Positions 40,254 through 48,489 of a stretch of 64,000 nucleotides of DNA are shown one piece after another. The stretch is from contig CAVZPD010000015.1 of NCBI GenBank assembly GCA_963777045.1, forward strand, positions 186,001 through 250,000, in the 5' to 3' direction. The notes under the pieces were generated by a model that did not search any database, was not told where the DNA came from, and was given only the letters and a program-made list of their open reading frames with translations. Made by a program: the position numbers and the translations under genes. Position 1 is the first letter of the stretch, and each line of letters starts with the position of its first letter. Origin of the DNA: JAPSGM01 sp963777045 (GTDB lineage Bacteria > Chloroflexota > Limnocylindria > QHBO01).

Positions 40254-41345
40254 ATGGCCTACCCCATCGAGCCGCCCATCGAGCCGATGCTGGCCCGGCC
40301 CACCCCGCAGCTTCCGGTCGGCGACGGCTGGCGCTACGAGCCGAAGTGGGATGGCTTCCGGGCGCTCGCCTTCCGCGACGGGCCCGATCTCTACATCCAG
40401 TCGAGGGACCTCAAACCGCTGGACCGATACTTCCCCGAGCTCGGCGATCCGCTGCGCGCGGCCGGCGGTGGCGCGGCCCGATTCGTCCTGGACGGCGAGG
40501 TCGTCATCGCGCGCGACGGCGCGCTCGACTTCGACGCGCTGCTGCTTCGCATCCACCCGGCGGCCTCGCGCGTGGCGATGCTGGCCGAGCAGACGCCAGC
40601 CGCGTTCGTCGCCTTCGACTGCCTCGCCTCGGGCAGCGACGACCTGCGGGCCGCGCCGTATGACGCGCGCCGTGCCAGCCTTGAGGCGCTCCTGGTCGAC
40701 GCCCCCGCATCGGTCCTGCTGACGCCGGCGACGTCCGATCCCGCCACCGCCCGCGTCTGGTTCGACGAGTTCGAGGGAGCGGGTCTGGACGGCGTGATTG
40801 CGAAACGGGCCGAGCAGCCGTACCTGCCCGGCAAGCGAGAGATGGCCAAGGTCAAGCACCTGCGAACTGCCGACTGCGTGGTGGCTGGATTCCGCTGGCA
40901 CAAGAACGGACCGGGAACCCTGGTCGGCTCACTGCTCTTGGGCCTCTGGAGTGCCGAGGGCCATCTGCAGCACGTCGGCGTCACCTCCTCGTTCACGATG
41001 GACCGACGTCGTGAGCTGGTCGCCCACCTCGAGCCGTACCGCGAGGATGCGCTCGAAAACCATCCCTGGCGCGAATGGCGGGAGTGGGAGTCGGCGGCGC
41101 TGGCCTCCGGTCGGCGCGTGCCGGGAGCGACCTCTCGATGGAATCGCGGCAAGGACCTCTCGTGGGAGCCGTTGCGACCCGATCTCGTCTGCGAGGTCGC
41201 CTTCGATCATCTGCAGGGGGACCGGTTCCGGCACGCGGCGACCTTCAAGCGCTGGCGGCCGGACAAGCCCCCGTCCGCGTGCCGCTACGATCAGCTGGAG
41301 GAGACCCCGCCGGCCCTGCTGGCCGACCTGTTCGGATCGCGCTGA
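40254..41345 (+). CDS. ligC: ATP-dependent DNA ligase, LigC-like
   Basis: A 363-residue ATP-dependent ligase. Motif I is EPKWDGFR with the adenylated Lys31; motif III-like FVAFDCLA, motif IV DGVIAKR and motif V MAKVKHLR follow, then an OB-fold domain with CEVAFDHLQGDRFRH. Size and the short N-terminus match the LigC group used in gap repair and back-up end joining. A LigD-type polymerase is encoded 3 kb away on the other strand. No Ku gene is in the window. Confidence 0.9.
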   Translation: MAYPIEPPIEPMLARPTPQLPVGDGWRYEPKWDGFRALAFRDGPDLYIQSRDLKPLDRYFPELGDPLRAAGGGAARFVLDGEVVIARDGALDFDALLLRIHPAASRVAMLAEQTPAAFVAFDCLASGSDDLRAAPYDARRASLEALLVDAPASVLLTPATSDPATARVWFDEFEGAGLDGVIAKRAEQPYLPGKREMAKVKHLRTADCVVAGFRWHKNGPGTLVGSLLLGLWSAEGHLQHVGVTSSFTMDRRRELVAHLEPYREDALENHPWREWREWESAALASGRRVPGATSRWNRGKDLSWEPLRPDLVCEVAFDHLQGDRFRHAATFKRWRPDKPPSACRYDQLEETPPALLADLFGSR

Positions 41346-41432
41346 GCCCACTCGCCGGGGAGACGGGCCGCGGCCCGGTACACTCGCCCACGCATCCCTG
41401 CCCGCCGATCCACACAGGAGGACCGTACGTCC

Positions 41433-43127
41433 GTGACCGCCGCCGACCCGAACGTCGCCGTCAACCAGCTCGCCGACCGCTTCTTCGAGAAGGTCCTCGA
41501 GCGCCAGCCCATCTTCGCCACCATCCTGGGCGACACGCGCTACGACGACCGGTTGCCGGACCTCGGCGCCGACGGTCGGGCGGCCGATGCGGCGACCTAC
41601 CGCGAGGTGCTGGCGGATGCGGAGGCGATCGACGCATCGGCTCTCGAACCGGAGCAGGTCATCACCCGCGACATGCTGATGCTGGTCGCCCGCAACGGGC
41701 TGGAGGCGCTCGATCGGAAGCTCTACCAGCTGGCGATCGACCACATCTCGGGCGTCGGGACCATGCCGATCCAGGTCGCGCAGTACCAGATCGCCGAGAC
41801 GCCCGAGGGCCTGGAGCGGCTACTCACCCGCTTCCGCAGCTTCCCGCTCGCCATGGAGCAGTACCTCGACACGCTGCGCGAGGGGATCGCCGACCGCCGC
41901 ACGGAGTCGCAGGCGCCGGTCGCGAAGCAGATCGCCCAGATCGAGCGGATGCTCGCCCTGCCGTCGGAGCAGTTCCCGGCCGTCACGCTCGCCCACGTCT
42001 CGGATGACGCGGCGCGCGAGCAGGTGCGTTCGGCCGTCGACGCGCACGTCTTCCCCGCGCTGCAGAGGGTGCGCGACTTCCTGGCCGATGAGTACCAGCC
42101 GCTCGCTCGTCCCGAGCCCGGCCTGTCCGGCACGCCGGACGGCGCGGAGGCGTATCGGCTCGCCATCCGGATGCAGACGAGCGTGGCGACCAGCGCCGAC
42201 GAGGTGCACGCCTTCGGGCTGGAGGACCTGTCGCGGATCGAGGCCGAGATGGACGAGGTCGCGCATCGGCTCGGCAAGTCCGACCGCTTCGCGCTGAAGG
42301 CGGCACTGGCCGAGGACGCCGCCAACCACACCGACGACCGGGAGCGGATTCTCGAGCTCGCGCGCGAGCAGACGGCCCGCGCCTATGCGACGGCACCGCA
42401 GTACTTCGGGCGGCTGCCGTCCGCCGACTGCGAGGTGGTGGAGGTCGAGGAGTACCGCGAGCGGGAAACGCCGCCGGCCTTCTACATGCAACCGTCGATC
42501 GACGGTTCGCGGCCCGGCCAGTACTACATCAACACCTACAAGCCAGAAGAGCGCCAGCTCCACAAGGTTGCCGCCATCACCTTCCACGAGGCGACGCCGG
42601 GACACCATTTCCAGATCGGGATCGAGATGGAGCTGCGCGGGCTGCCCCGGTTCCGCATCCTCGGCGCCCGCATGGCCGGCGTGGCGTACGTCGAGGGCTG
42701 GGGCCTCTACTGCGAGCGACTCGCCGACGAGATGGGCCTCTACCTGGCCGAGGAGGAGCGGCTGGGGATGCTCGACGCGCAGGCGTTCCGCGCCGCGCGA
42801 CTGGTGGTCGACTCCGGTATCCACGCCTTGGGCTGGAGCCGCGAACAGGCCATCGCCTTCATGCACGAGCGCGGCCAGCTGCCGCCGGTCGACGCGGAAA
42901 TCGAGGTTGACCGCTACACGATCTGGCCGGGCCAGGCGCTGGCCTACAAGATCGGCCAGCGCGAAATCGAGCGCGCGCGGCGCGAGGTGTCGGAGAAGAT
43001 GGGCGACCGCTTCGACCTGCGGGCGTTCCATGACGAGGTGCTCGGCCACGGCTCGCTGCCGCTGGCCACGCTCCGGCGCGAGATCCTCGGCTGGGTCGAG
43101 GCAGCCGTGGTTGCGCCCGCGCGGTGA
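41433..43127 (+). CDS. DUF885 family metalloprotease-like protein
   Basis: A 564-residue cytoplasmic protein of the DUF885 family. The metal motif HEATPGHHF lies in the C-terminal half, with a second part YVEGWGLYCERLADEMG that supplies the glutamate, similar to thermolysin-like carboxypeptidases. No signal peptide is present. GTG 41433 follows CAGGAGGA, and a TACACT box at 41379-41384 gives a short leader. It overlaps the GNAT gene by four bases. Peptidase activity is suggested by family relations, not proven. Confidence 0.88.
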   Translation: MTAADPNVAVNQLADRFFEKVLERQPIFATILGDTRYDDRLPDLGADGRAADAATYREVLADAEAIDASALEPEQVITRDMLMLVARNGLEALDRKLYQLAIDHISGVGTMPIQVAQYQIAETPEGLERLLTRFRSFPLAMEQYLDTLREGIADRRTESQAPVAKQIAQIERMLALPSEQFPAVTLAHVSDDAAREQVRSAVDAHVFPALQRVRDFLADEYQPLARPEPGLSGTPDGAEAYRLAIRMQTSVATSADEVHAFGLEDLSRIEAEMDEVAHRLGKSDRFALKAALAEDAANHTDDRERILELAREQTARAYATAPQYFGRLPSADCEVVEVEEYRERETPPAFYMQPSIDGSRPGQYYINTYKPEERQLHKVAAITFHEATPGHHFQIGIEMELRGLPRFRILGARMAGVAYVEGWGLYCERLADEMGLYLAEEERLGMLDAQAFRAARLVVDSGIHALGWSREQAIAFMHERGQLPPVDAEIEVDRYTIWPGQALAYKIGQREIERARREVSEKMGDRFDLRAFHDEVLGHGSLPLATLRREILGWVEAAVVAPAR

Positions 43128-43705
43128 AGCGTCCCGAGCGGGTCACACTGACCGGCCGCTTCGTGCGCCTCGAGCCGATCGAGGAGCGGCATCGCGACGA
43201 CCTGCTCGCCGCCGCCGCGCAGGACCCGGCGACGTTTCGCTACATGGGCATGGACCTCTCCACCGGTCCCCCCGCCTGGTCCGCCTACCTCGCCGATGCG
43301 CAGCGTCCGGAGTTCGTCGCGTGGGCCACGGTCGACGCTGCCAGCGGTCGGGCCATCGGCTCCTCCAGGTACGGTGACATCTCGCCGGGCGACGGGAGGC
43401 TGGAGATCGGGTGGACCTGGATCGCGCCATCGCACCAGCGCACGGCGGCCAACAGCGAGGTCAAGCTGCTTCAGCTGTCGTACGCGTTCGACGACCTCGG
43501 CGCGATTCGTGTCGCGTTGAAGACCGATGCGCGCAACGAGCGCTCACAGCGGGCCATCGAGCGCATCGGCGGGGTGCGGGAGGGCGTCCTGCGCCGGCAC
43601 ATCCGCATGCCGGACGGCTTCATGCGGGACACGGTCTACTACTCCATCCTGGTCGACGAATGGCCGGCGGTGAGGGAGCGCCTCGAAGCTCGCCTGGCTG
43701 GCTAG
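43124..43705 (+). CDS. GNAT acetyltransferase, RimJ/RimL type
   Basis: A 193-residue acetyltransferase starting with the RimL-like TGRFVRLEPIEERH. The acetyl-CoA region is modified but recognisable (WTWIAPSHQRTAANSEVKLLQL), followed by the typical RVALKTDARNERSQRAIERIGGVREGVLRRH. Targets in the family are protein N-termini or small amines. Its GTG lies in the stop of the DUF885 gene. Confidence 0.9.
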   Translation: MKRPERVTLTGRFVRLEPIEERHRDDLLAAAAQDPATFRYMGMDLSTGPPAWSAYLADAQRPEFVAWATVDAASGRAIGSSRYGDISPGDGRLEIGWTWIAPSHQRTAANSEVKLLQLSYAFDDLGAIRVALKTDARNERSQRAIERIGGVREGVLRRHIRMPDGFMRDTVYYSILVDEWPAVRERLEARLAG

Positions 43706-43708
43706 CAT
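43703..43708 (+). promoter_or_regulatory. -10 box TAGCAT for leaderless channel mRNA
   Basis: TAGCAT overlaps the GNAT stop codon and ends six bases before ATG 43715. Confidence 0.55.
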
Positions 43709-43714
43709 GCACCG

Positions 43715-44287
43715 ATGAGCAAGAACAGGCTCGAGGCGTTCAGCGACGGCGTGATCGCCATCGTCATCACGATCATGGTCCTGGAGCTGCGGCCGCCTGA
43801 GGGCACCTCGCTGGAGGACCTCTCTCCGATTGTGCCGGCCTTCGCGATCTACGCGCTGAGCTTCACGCTCCTCGGGATCTATTGGGCCAACCACCACCAC
43901 CTGATCCAGAGGGCCCGGACGGTCGACGGCGGCGTGCTGTGGGCCAACCTGCACCTGCTCTTCTGGCTGTCGCTGGTCCCGTTCGGGACGGCGTGGGTCG
44001 GAGACAGTGGCTTTGCCGCGCTGCCGGTGGCAGCCTACGGCAGCTTCCTGCTCCTGGCGGCCTTCGCCTACTTCATCCTGGTCAGGGCCCTCATCCGCGT
44101 ACCGAACCAGAGCGATTCGATCGCACAGGCCGTGGGCCGCGACGTGAAGGGCAAGGTCTCGCCGGTCCTCTACGCGCTGGCGATCCCCGTCGCGCTGGTG
44201 GCCCCGTGGCTGGCGATGGCCATCTACCTGCTGGTCGCGGTCATGTGGATCATCCCGGACCGGCGCATGGAGCGCGCGGTCAGCTAG
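43715..44287 (+). CDS. TMEM175-family (DUF1211) potassium channel-like protein
   Basis: A 190-residue membrane protein with about six hydrophobic segments. The N-terminal RLEAFSDGVIAIVIT is the R-x3-FSDG signature of the TMEM175/DUF1211 family, whose bacterial members form tetrameric K+ channels. A conserved YWANHHHLI follows helix 2. It converges with the LigD polymerase gene and overlaps its end by eight bases. Confidence 0.9.
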   Translation: MSKNRLEAFSDGVIAIVITIMVLELRPPEGTSLEDLSPIVPAFAIYALSFTLLGIYWANHHHLIQRARTVDGGVLWANLHLLFWLSLVPFGTAWVGDSGFAALPVAAYGSFLLLAAFAYFILVRALIRVPNQSDSIAQAVGRDVKGKVSPVLYALAIPVALVAPWLAMAIYLLVAVMWIIPDRRMERAVS

Positions 44288-45671
44288 TCCACTCCTCTGA
44301 CGGGTCGTAGTCGGGATCGGGTGTCTCCTGCGGCGGCCGCTGCTCCCCCGGCACGTGACGCAGGTTGACTCGCACGCGGTACCACAGCGACGAGCGGCCG
44401 CGCATGCCGTCGACCAGCACGTCGTCCTCCGCCAGGTGGGCAGCCGCCTGCGGGTGACGGGCGCGCCAGCGCTCCAGCCCCGCCAGCGCATCGGCCTTCG
44501 CCTTCGCCTGCGCCACCACCAGCAGCGGGTGTCGCGAGCGCCGGCGCCCGGTGGGAGAGACGGACCCATCCGCCCGCCGGTGAGAGCCCGCTGCCATTGC
44601 CGGCGCCACGGAGCCGGCGCGTCCGCGGGGTGCAGCCGGATCCGTGGGCGGACGCGAATCTGCCCACGTCGTGCGGCGCTTCGACGGCTGGACGCGCGGC
44701 GGCTCACCTTCGCCCTTGGCGTAGTGCGGAGGCCACGGAGCGTCACCCAGGCCGGACGCCTCGTCGCGCTCGGCCAGCTCCAGCAGGGCTTCCAGCGAAC
44801 CGACTGCCTCATCGATCCCCGCGCCAACATCGCCCAGCAGCGCGTATCGGTCCGGCATGGTGGCGACCGTGAAGTCGGCGAGCTCCACGTCAGGCAGCTC
44901 CTCCCAGGTCAGGGGAGCTGAAACCCGCCCATCGGGGACCGGTCGGACGGAGTACGCCGAGGCCACGGTGCGGTCCTTGGCGTTCTGGTTGTAGTCGATG
45001 AAGACGCCGTGCCGCTCCTCCTTCCACCACTTGCTGGTGGCGATCCGCGGGGCGCGGCGCTCGACCTCGCGCGCCAGCGCCAGCGCGGCGCGACGCACCT
45101 CGGAGAATCCCCAGCGCCGCTCGATGCGAGCGTAGACGTGGATTCCGCGCGAGCCCGACGTCTTGGGCCAGGCGCCCAGGCCGTGGTCGGCGAGCACCTC
45201 GCGCACGACCAGGGCCACGCTGCGGACGTCGGCCCACGGAACGCCCGGGCCCGGATCGAGGTCGACGCGCAGCTCGTCGGGGTGCTCGAGGTCATCGGCC
45301 CGCACCGGGTGGGGATTGAGGTCCACGCATCCCAGGTTGACGACCCACGCCAGCGCCGCCTCGTTCGCCACGACCACCTCGTCCGCGGTGCGGCCGGAGG
45401 GGAAGGCGAGCTCCACGGTCGAGACGAAGTCGGGCACGGACTTCGGCGCGCGCTTCTGGAAGAAGGCCTCGCCGGTGATGCCGTCGACGAATCGCTTGAG
45501 CGCCATGGGCCGGTTGCGCACGCCACGCAGCGCGCCGTCGGCAACGGCCAGGTAGTAGCGAACCAGCTCCAGCTTGGTCAGGCCGATCTCCGGGAAGTAG
45601 ACCTTGCCCGGGTTGCTGAGCTTGACCTGCCCGCCTTCCAGGTCCAGGACGATCGATTCGCCACGCGCCAC
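44280..45671 (-). CDS. LigD-type DNA polymerase/primase with C-terminal extension
   Basis: A 463-residue protein. Residues 1-300 are a stand-alone PolDom of the archaeo-eukaryotic primase family, as in bacterial end joining: catalytic Asp137 and Asp139 (RVDLDPGPG), Asp226 (GVFIDYNQ), and the phosphate-binding TSGSRGIHVY. There is no ligase or nuclease domain. Residues 300-463 are an Arg/Pro-rich linker plus a compact 60-residue end (HPLLVVAQAKAKADALAGLE, then YRVRVNLRHVP) that I do not recognise. GTG 45671 sits six bases after TACCCT on the minus strand, so it is probably leaderless. Confidence 0.88.
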   Translation of the reverse strand: MARGESIVLDLEGGQVKLSNPGKVYFPEIGLTKLELVRYYLAVADGALRGVRNRPMALKRFVDGITGEAFFQKRAPKSVPDFVSTVELAFPSGRTADEVVVANEAALAWVVNLGCVDLNPHPVRADDLEHPDELRVDLDPGPGVPWADVRSVALVVREVLADHGLGAWPKTSGSRGIHVYARIERRWGFSEVRRAALALAREVERRAPRIATSKWWKEERHGVFIDYNQNAKDRTVASAYSVRPVPDGRVSAPLTWEELPDVELADFTVATMPDRYALLGDVGAGIDEAVGSLEALLELAERDEASGLGDAPWPPHYAKGEGEPPRVQPSKRRTTWADSRPPTDPAAPRGRAGSVAPAMAAGSHRRADGSVSPTGRRRSRHPLLVVAQAKAKADALAGLERWRARHPQAAAHLAEDDVLVDGMRGRSSLWYRVRVNLRHVPGEQRPPQETPDPDYDPSEEWTS

Positions 45672-45677
45672 GCGGTG

Positions 45678-45683
45678 AGGGTA
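45678..45683 (-). promoter_or_regulatory. -10 box TACCCT for leaderless LigD polymerase mRNA
   Basis: Minus-strand TACCCT ends six bases before GTG 45671. Confidence 0.55.
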
Positions 45684-45733
45684 GCCTCTTGGGCAACAGG
45701 GGCGGCACGCCGATTGCGGGAGTGCAGCAGACC

Positions 45734-46795
45734 ATGGTCGACCAGCTCAAGCGAATCGCCTTCCAGACCGATGCCTGGATCATCCGGCACCGATGGAGCC
45801 GCGTGTCCCGGCGCGCGATCATCGGCTTCATGCGCCACAACGCGCTGAACAACGCCGGCAGCATGGCCTACTTCGCCATCCTCTCCGTCTTCCAGCTGCT
45901 GGTGCTGGGCGTCGTCGTCTTGAGCTTCTTCCTGGGTGACGGCCAGGCGCGCGAGTTCATCATCGAGCAGATCCAGGCCGGGACGCCGCTGCAGTCCGAC
46001 ACGGTCGCGGCCGTCATCGACGGTGTCATCCGCTCGCGTGGCGGCATCGGCCTCATCAGCTTCGTGGCGCTGCTGTGGGGCGCGCTTGGCGTCTTCTCCG
46101 CCCTGAACCGGGGCATCGCCAGCGCCTTCATCCACGCCCAGCCGCGCGGCTTCCTGCGCGACAAGCTGATCGGCCTCTCCCTGATCGGCCTGGTCGGGAT
46201 CCTGGGCGTGCTCTCGGTCGTCATCGGGATCGTGACGGGCGTCCTGCAGAACGCGGCCGAGGACGTCCTGAGCGCCGTGCCGGGCGGCGAGCCGGCCCTG
46301 GCCCTCATCGGCTTCTTCGTGCCGATCCTGCTGATCTTCCTTGCCTTCCTGGCCATCTACCGCATCACGCCCAACCGTCCGGTCAAGGTGGCCGAGGTCT
46401 GGCCCGGCGCCCTGGTCGCCACCGTGCTGTGGTCGATCCTGCGCATCGGCTTCACCTACTACGCCACCGATGTCGCGAAGTACGACACGGCCTTCGGCCC
46501 CATCTCGGCAGCCATCTCCCTGCTGGTCTTCCTCTACTTCGCCAGCGTGGTGGTGCTGCTGGGTGCCGAGGTGGCGCGCGCCAACGTGCTCGACGACGAG
46601 ATCCCCTTCCCGCAGCCGGTCATGGCCGACGCGGTGCGAGCACAGCGCCAGGCCGACGAGCCCAGGCAGCAGACGCCGGCCGCGAACGAGGCGCAGCGCA
46701 ACCTGCCGGGCTGGTCGATGGCGGTGGGTGGCGCGGTCGCCGGGCGCGTCGTCCGCTGGCTCTCCCTGCGCCTGACCGGTCGTCGCCAGGCCTGA
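45734..46795 (+). CDS. YihY/virulence factor BrkB family membrane protein
   Basis: A 353-residue membrane protein with six helices. The family pattern is clear: AGSMAYFAILSVFQLLVLGV at helix 1, a GVFSALNRGIASAF segment, then YRITPNRPVKVAEVWPGALVATVLW and the last helix region FLYFASVVVLLGAEVARA. The role is uncertain; it was once misassigned as RNase BN. ATG 45734 is favoured over TTG/GTG codons slightly upstream. The stop lies in a strong hairpin. Confidence 0.88.
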   Translation: MVDQLKRIAFQTDAWIIRHRWSRVSRRAIIGFMRHNALNNAGSMAYFAILSVFQLLVLGVVVLSFFLGDGQAREFIIEQIQAGTPLQSDTVAAVIDGVIRSRGGIGLISFVALLWGALGVFSALNRGIASAFIHAQPRGFLRDKLIGLSLIGLVGILGVLSVVIGIVTGVLQNAAEDVLSAVPGGEPALALIGFFVPILLIFLAFLAIYRITPNRPVKVAEVWPGALVATVLWSILRIGFTYYATDVAKYDTAFGPISAAISLLVFLYFASVVVLLGAEVARANVLDDEIPFPQPVMADAVRAQRQADEPRQQTPAANEAQRNLPGWSMAVGGAVAGRVVRWLSLRLTGRRQA

Positions 46796-46830
46796 CCGGC
46801 GCGCGGGGGCCGGGGCGGGGGCCGGTCAGG
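46791..46830. terminator. 10-bp hairpin with G-rich loop after the YihY gene
   Basis: CCTGACCGGC (46791-46800) and GCCGGTCAGG (46821-46830) are perfectly complementary; the 20-base loop holds three G runs (46805-46809, 46812-46815, 46817-46821), with two more G runs at 46829-46836. The stem contains the YihY stop codon. The sequence can form either the hairpin or a G-quadruplex. Confidence 0.55.
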
Positions 46831-46845
46831 GGCGGGTGCAAAAGA

Positions 46846-46901
46846 GTAGTACGGTGTAGTACATTCGGGTGCGTCACGCGCCCGGCGGCGCCGGGTAGCA
46901 T
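46846..46901 (+). promoter_or_regulatory. Promoter region of the M23 peptidase gene with GTAGTAC repeats
   Basis: GTAGTAC occurs at 46846-46852 and 46856-46862, exactly one helical turn apart. A TAGCAT -10 box lies at 46896-46901, giving a leader of about 55 bases. The repeats fall just upstream of the -35 position, where an activator would bind. I see no c-di-AMP riboswitch core. Confidence 0.45.
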
Positions 46902-46963
46902 GCGATTCGAGACACGTACACGGGGGCTGGGCAGCACTTGAAGATCACCGGACGTCGTCGCAC

Positions 46964-48331
46964 ATGAGACGACGAGGACGCCTCGCCGTCGTGGCATTCG
47001 CCCTTCTGACGGTCACAGGCAGCTTCGTCAGCAGCACGCCCCGTGACTCGGCCCTGGCCGGGGACCCCATATCGGATGCGAAGGCACAGAAGACCGCCAT
47101 CGAGCGGCAGCTGGCCGATCAGCGTGCGCGCCTGGCGAACCTGAAGGCAACCGCAGCCACGCTCGCCACGCAGCTCGACGCGGCGAAGGCCGAGCTCGCA
47201 TCGGTCACTGCCGAGTACGACCGGGTGGTCGGGCTGCTGCACCAGGTGGAGCAGCAGGTGGCCGAGATCACCGCCCGCCTCGAGCAGCTGCACCAGGAGA
47301 TCGACCAGCTCGACGAGCAGCTGGCCGCCGTGGCCGCCGACATCGCCCTCCAGACCGATGACCTCGACTCCCGCGAGGCGCTTCTGGAGGATCACCTACG
47401 ATCCGCGTACGAGCAGTCGCAGACCTCCCTGCTGGAGGTGATGCTCAGCTCCGAGTCCCTCGATGCCGCCACGAACCAGGTCGGCTACCTGCTCACCGTC
47501 TCCGAGCAGGACAAGGCGCTCGCCGAGGAGATCCGCATCATCCGCGACGAGCTGGAGGTGAAGCAGCAGACGCTGCGCGACGGCCGCCAGGCGCTTCGCG
47601 AGTCCCGCATCGCCGCCTCGGAGCAGCAGAAGCTGCTGACCGAGCGCCAGGCGGAGCTCCAGCAGCTGGAAGCGGATACGGCACGGCTCAAGGCCGCCGC
47701 CGAGAAGAAGCGCGCCGAGCAGGAGGCCGCGCTCAACGCCGCCGTCCAGGCGAAGGGCAACGTGGAGGCGGAAATCGCCGCCAATGAGAAGTCCTTCAAC
47801 GCCGCCTCGCAGCTCGTCGACCAGCTGGTGGCCGAGCAGGCCGCCATCGAGGAGGCGAGGCGCCGCGCAGCGGAAGAGGCGCGAAAGAAGGCGCAGCAGA
47901 TCTCTGCCCAGGGATTCCGCTGGCCGGAGGCCGCTCCGCGCATCACCCAGGAATGGGGTCCGACGAACTTCAGCATGGAGCCGCCGTACACGTACAACGG
48001 GACCTACTACCCGCACTTCCACGCCGGGATCGACATGGCCTCGGGTTGCGGAGCGCCGATCCTTGCCGCAAAGGCTGGCGTTGTCGTCGCCTCGGGCCAA
48101 CCGCTCTGGCCGTATGACCCGGGCTTCGGCGTCGTGGTCGACCACGGTGGCGGCGTGAAGACCTGGTACTGGCACATGCAGGCGAGGGTGATCGTCTCAC
48201 CGGGACAGATCGTCAACACCGGACAGGTGATCGGCTACGAGGGGAGCACCGGATTCTCGACGGGCTGCCACCTGCACTTCGCCATCAACGTCAACGGTGT
48301 CTGGCAGAACCCGCGCTGGTACCTGCCCTAG
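46964..48331 (+). CDS. M23-family peptidoglycan endopeptidase with long coiled coil
   Basis: A 455-residue exported protein. A signal peptide (residues 1-32, ending near ALAGD) is followed by a coiled coil over about residues 38-315, like EnvC and RipA-type divisome activators. The C-terminal LytM/M23 domain has the metal ligands in HFHAGIDMAS and HLHF, so it should be catalytically active. The coiled coil probably positions or restrains the enzyme during cell separation. Confidence 0.9.
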   Translation: MRRRGRLAVVAFALLTVTGSFVSSTPRDSALAGDPISDAKAQKTAIERQLADQRARLANLKATAATLATQLDAAKAELASVTAEYDRVVGLLHQVEQQVAEITARLEQLHQEIDQLDEQLAAVAADIALQTDDLDSREALLEDHLRSAYEQSQTSLLEVMLSSESLDAATNQVGYLLTVSEQDKALAEEIRIIRDELEVKQQTLRDGRQALRESRIAASEQQKLLTERQAELQQLEADTARLKAAAEKKRAEQEAALNAAVQAKGNVEAEIAANEKSFNAASQLVDQLVAEQAAIEEARRRAAEEARKKAQQISAQGFRWPEAAPRITQEWGPTNFSMEPPYTYNGTYYPHFHAGIDMASGCGAPILAAKAGVVVASGQPLWPYDPGFGVVVDHGGGVKTWYWHMQARVIVSPGQIVNTGQVIGYEGSTGFSTGCHLHFAINVNGVWQNPRWYLP

Positions 48332-48462
48332 CCCGATTCCCCGGCGCGGCGTGCGAGCTGGGCGAGCTCCGAGCGCAGGTCTGAGAGGTCCGGATCGGTC
48401 ATCGCCCAATCGACCAGATCGGGTCGTCGGGCGAAGGCCCGGCGCGCTCGACATGCCGCCAA
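48328..48462 (-). pseudogene. Remnant of a DinB-like/TPR-type protein C-terminus
   Basis: A 44-codon minus-strand reading gives RRAFARRPDLVDWAMTDPDL then SDLRSELAQLAR, clearly similar to the last 40 residues of the intact gene at 58199 (LREAFALRPELLDWARQDSD). No upstream portion exists and the only start is a TTG. It looks like the tail of a deleted paralogue squeezed between the M23 and phosphorylase genes; its stop overlaps the M23 stop. Confidence 0.5.
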
Positions 48463-48489
48463 TCTAGGGCCCGCGTCCAGCCCCTCGGA

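Noticed and set aside
43124..45671. Ku gene expected near the LigC/LigD polymerase pair
   Set aside because: No Ku-type protein is encoded anywhere in the window; it may lie elsewhere.
46796..46963. Possible c-di-AMP (ydaO) riboswitch before the M23 hydrolase
   Set aside because: Such riboswitches often precede wall hydrolases in actinobacteria, but the conserved core sequences are absent.
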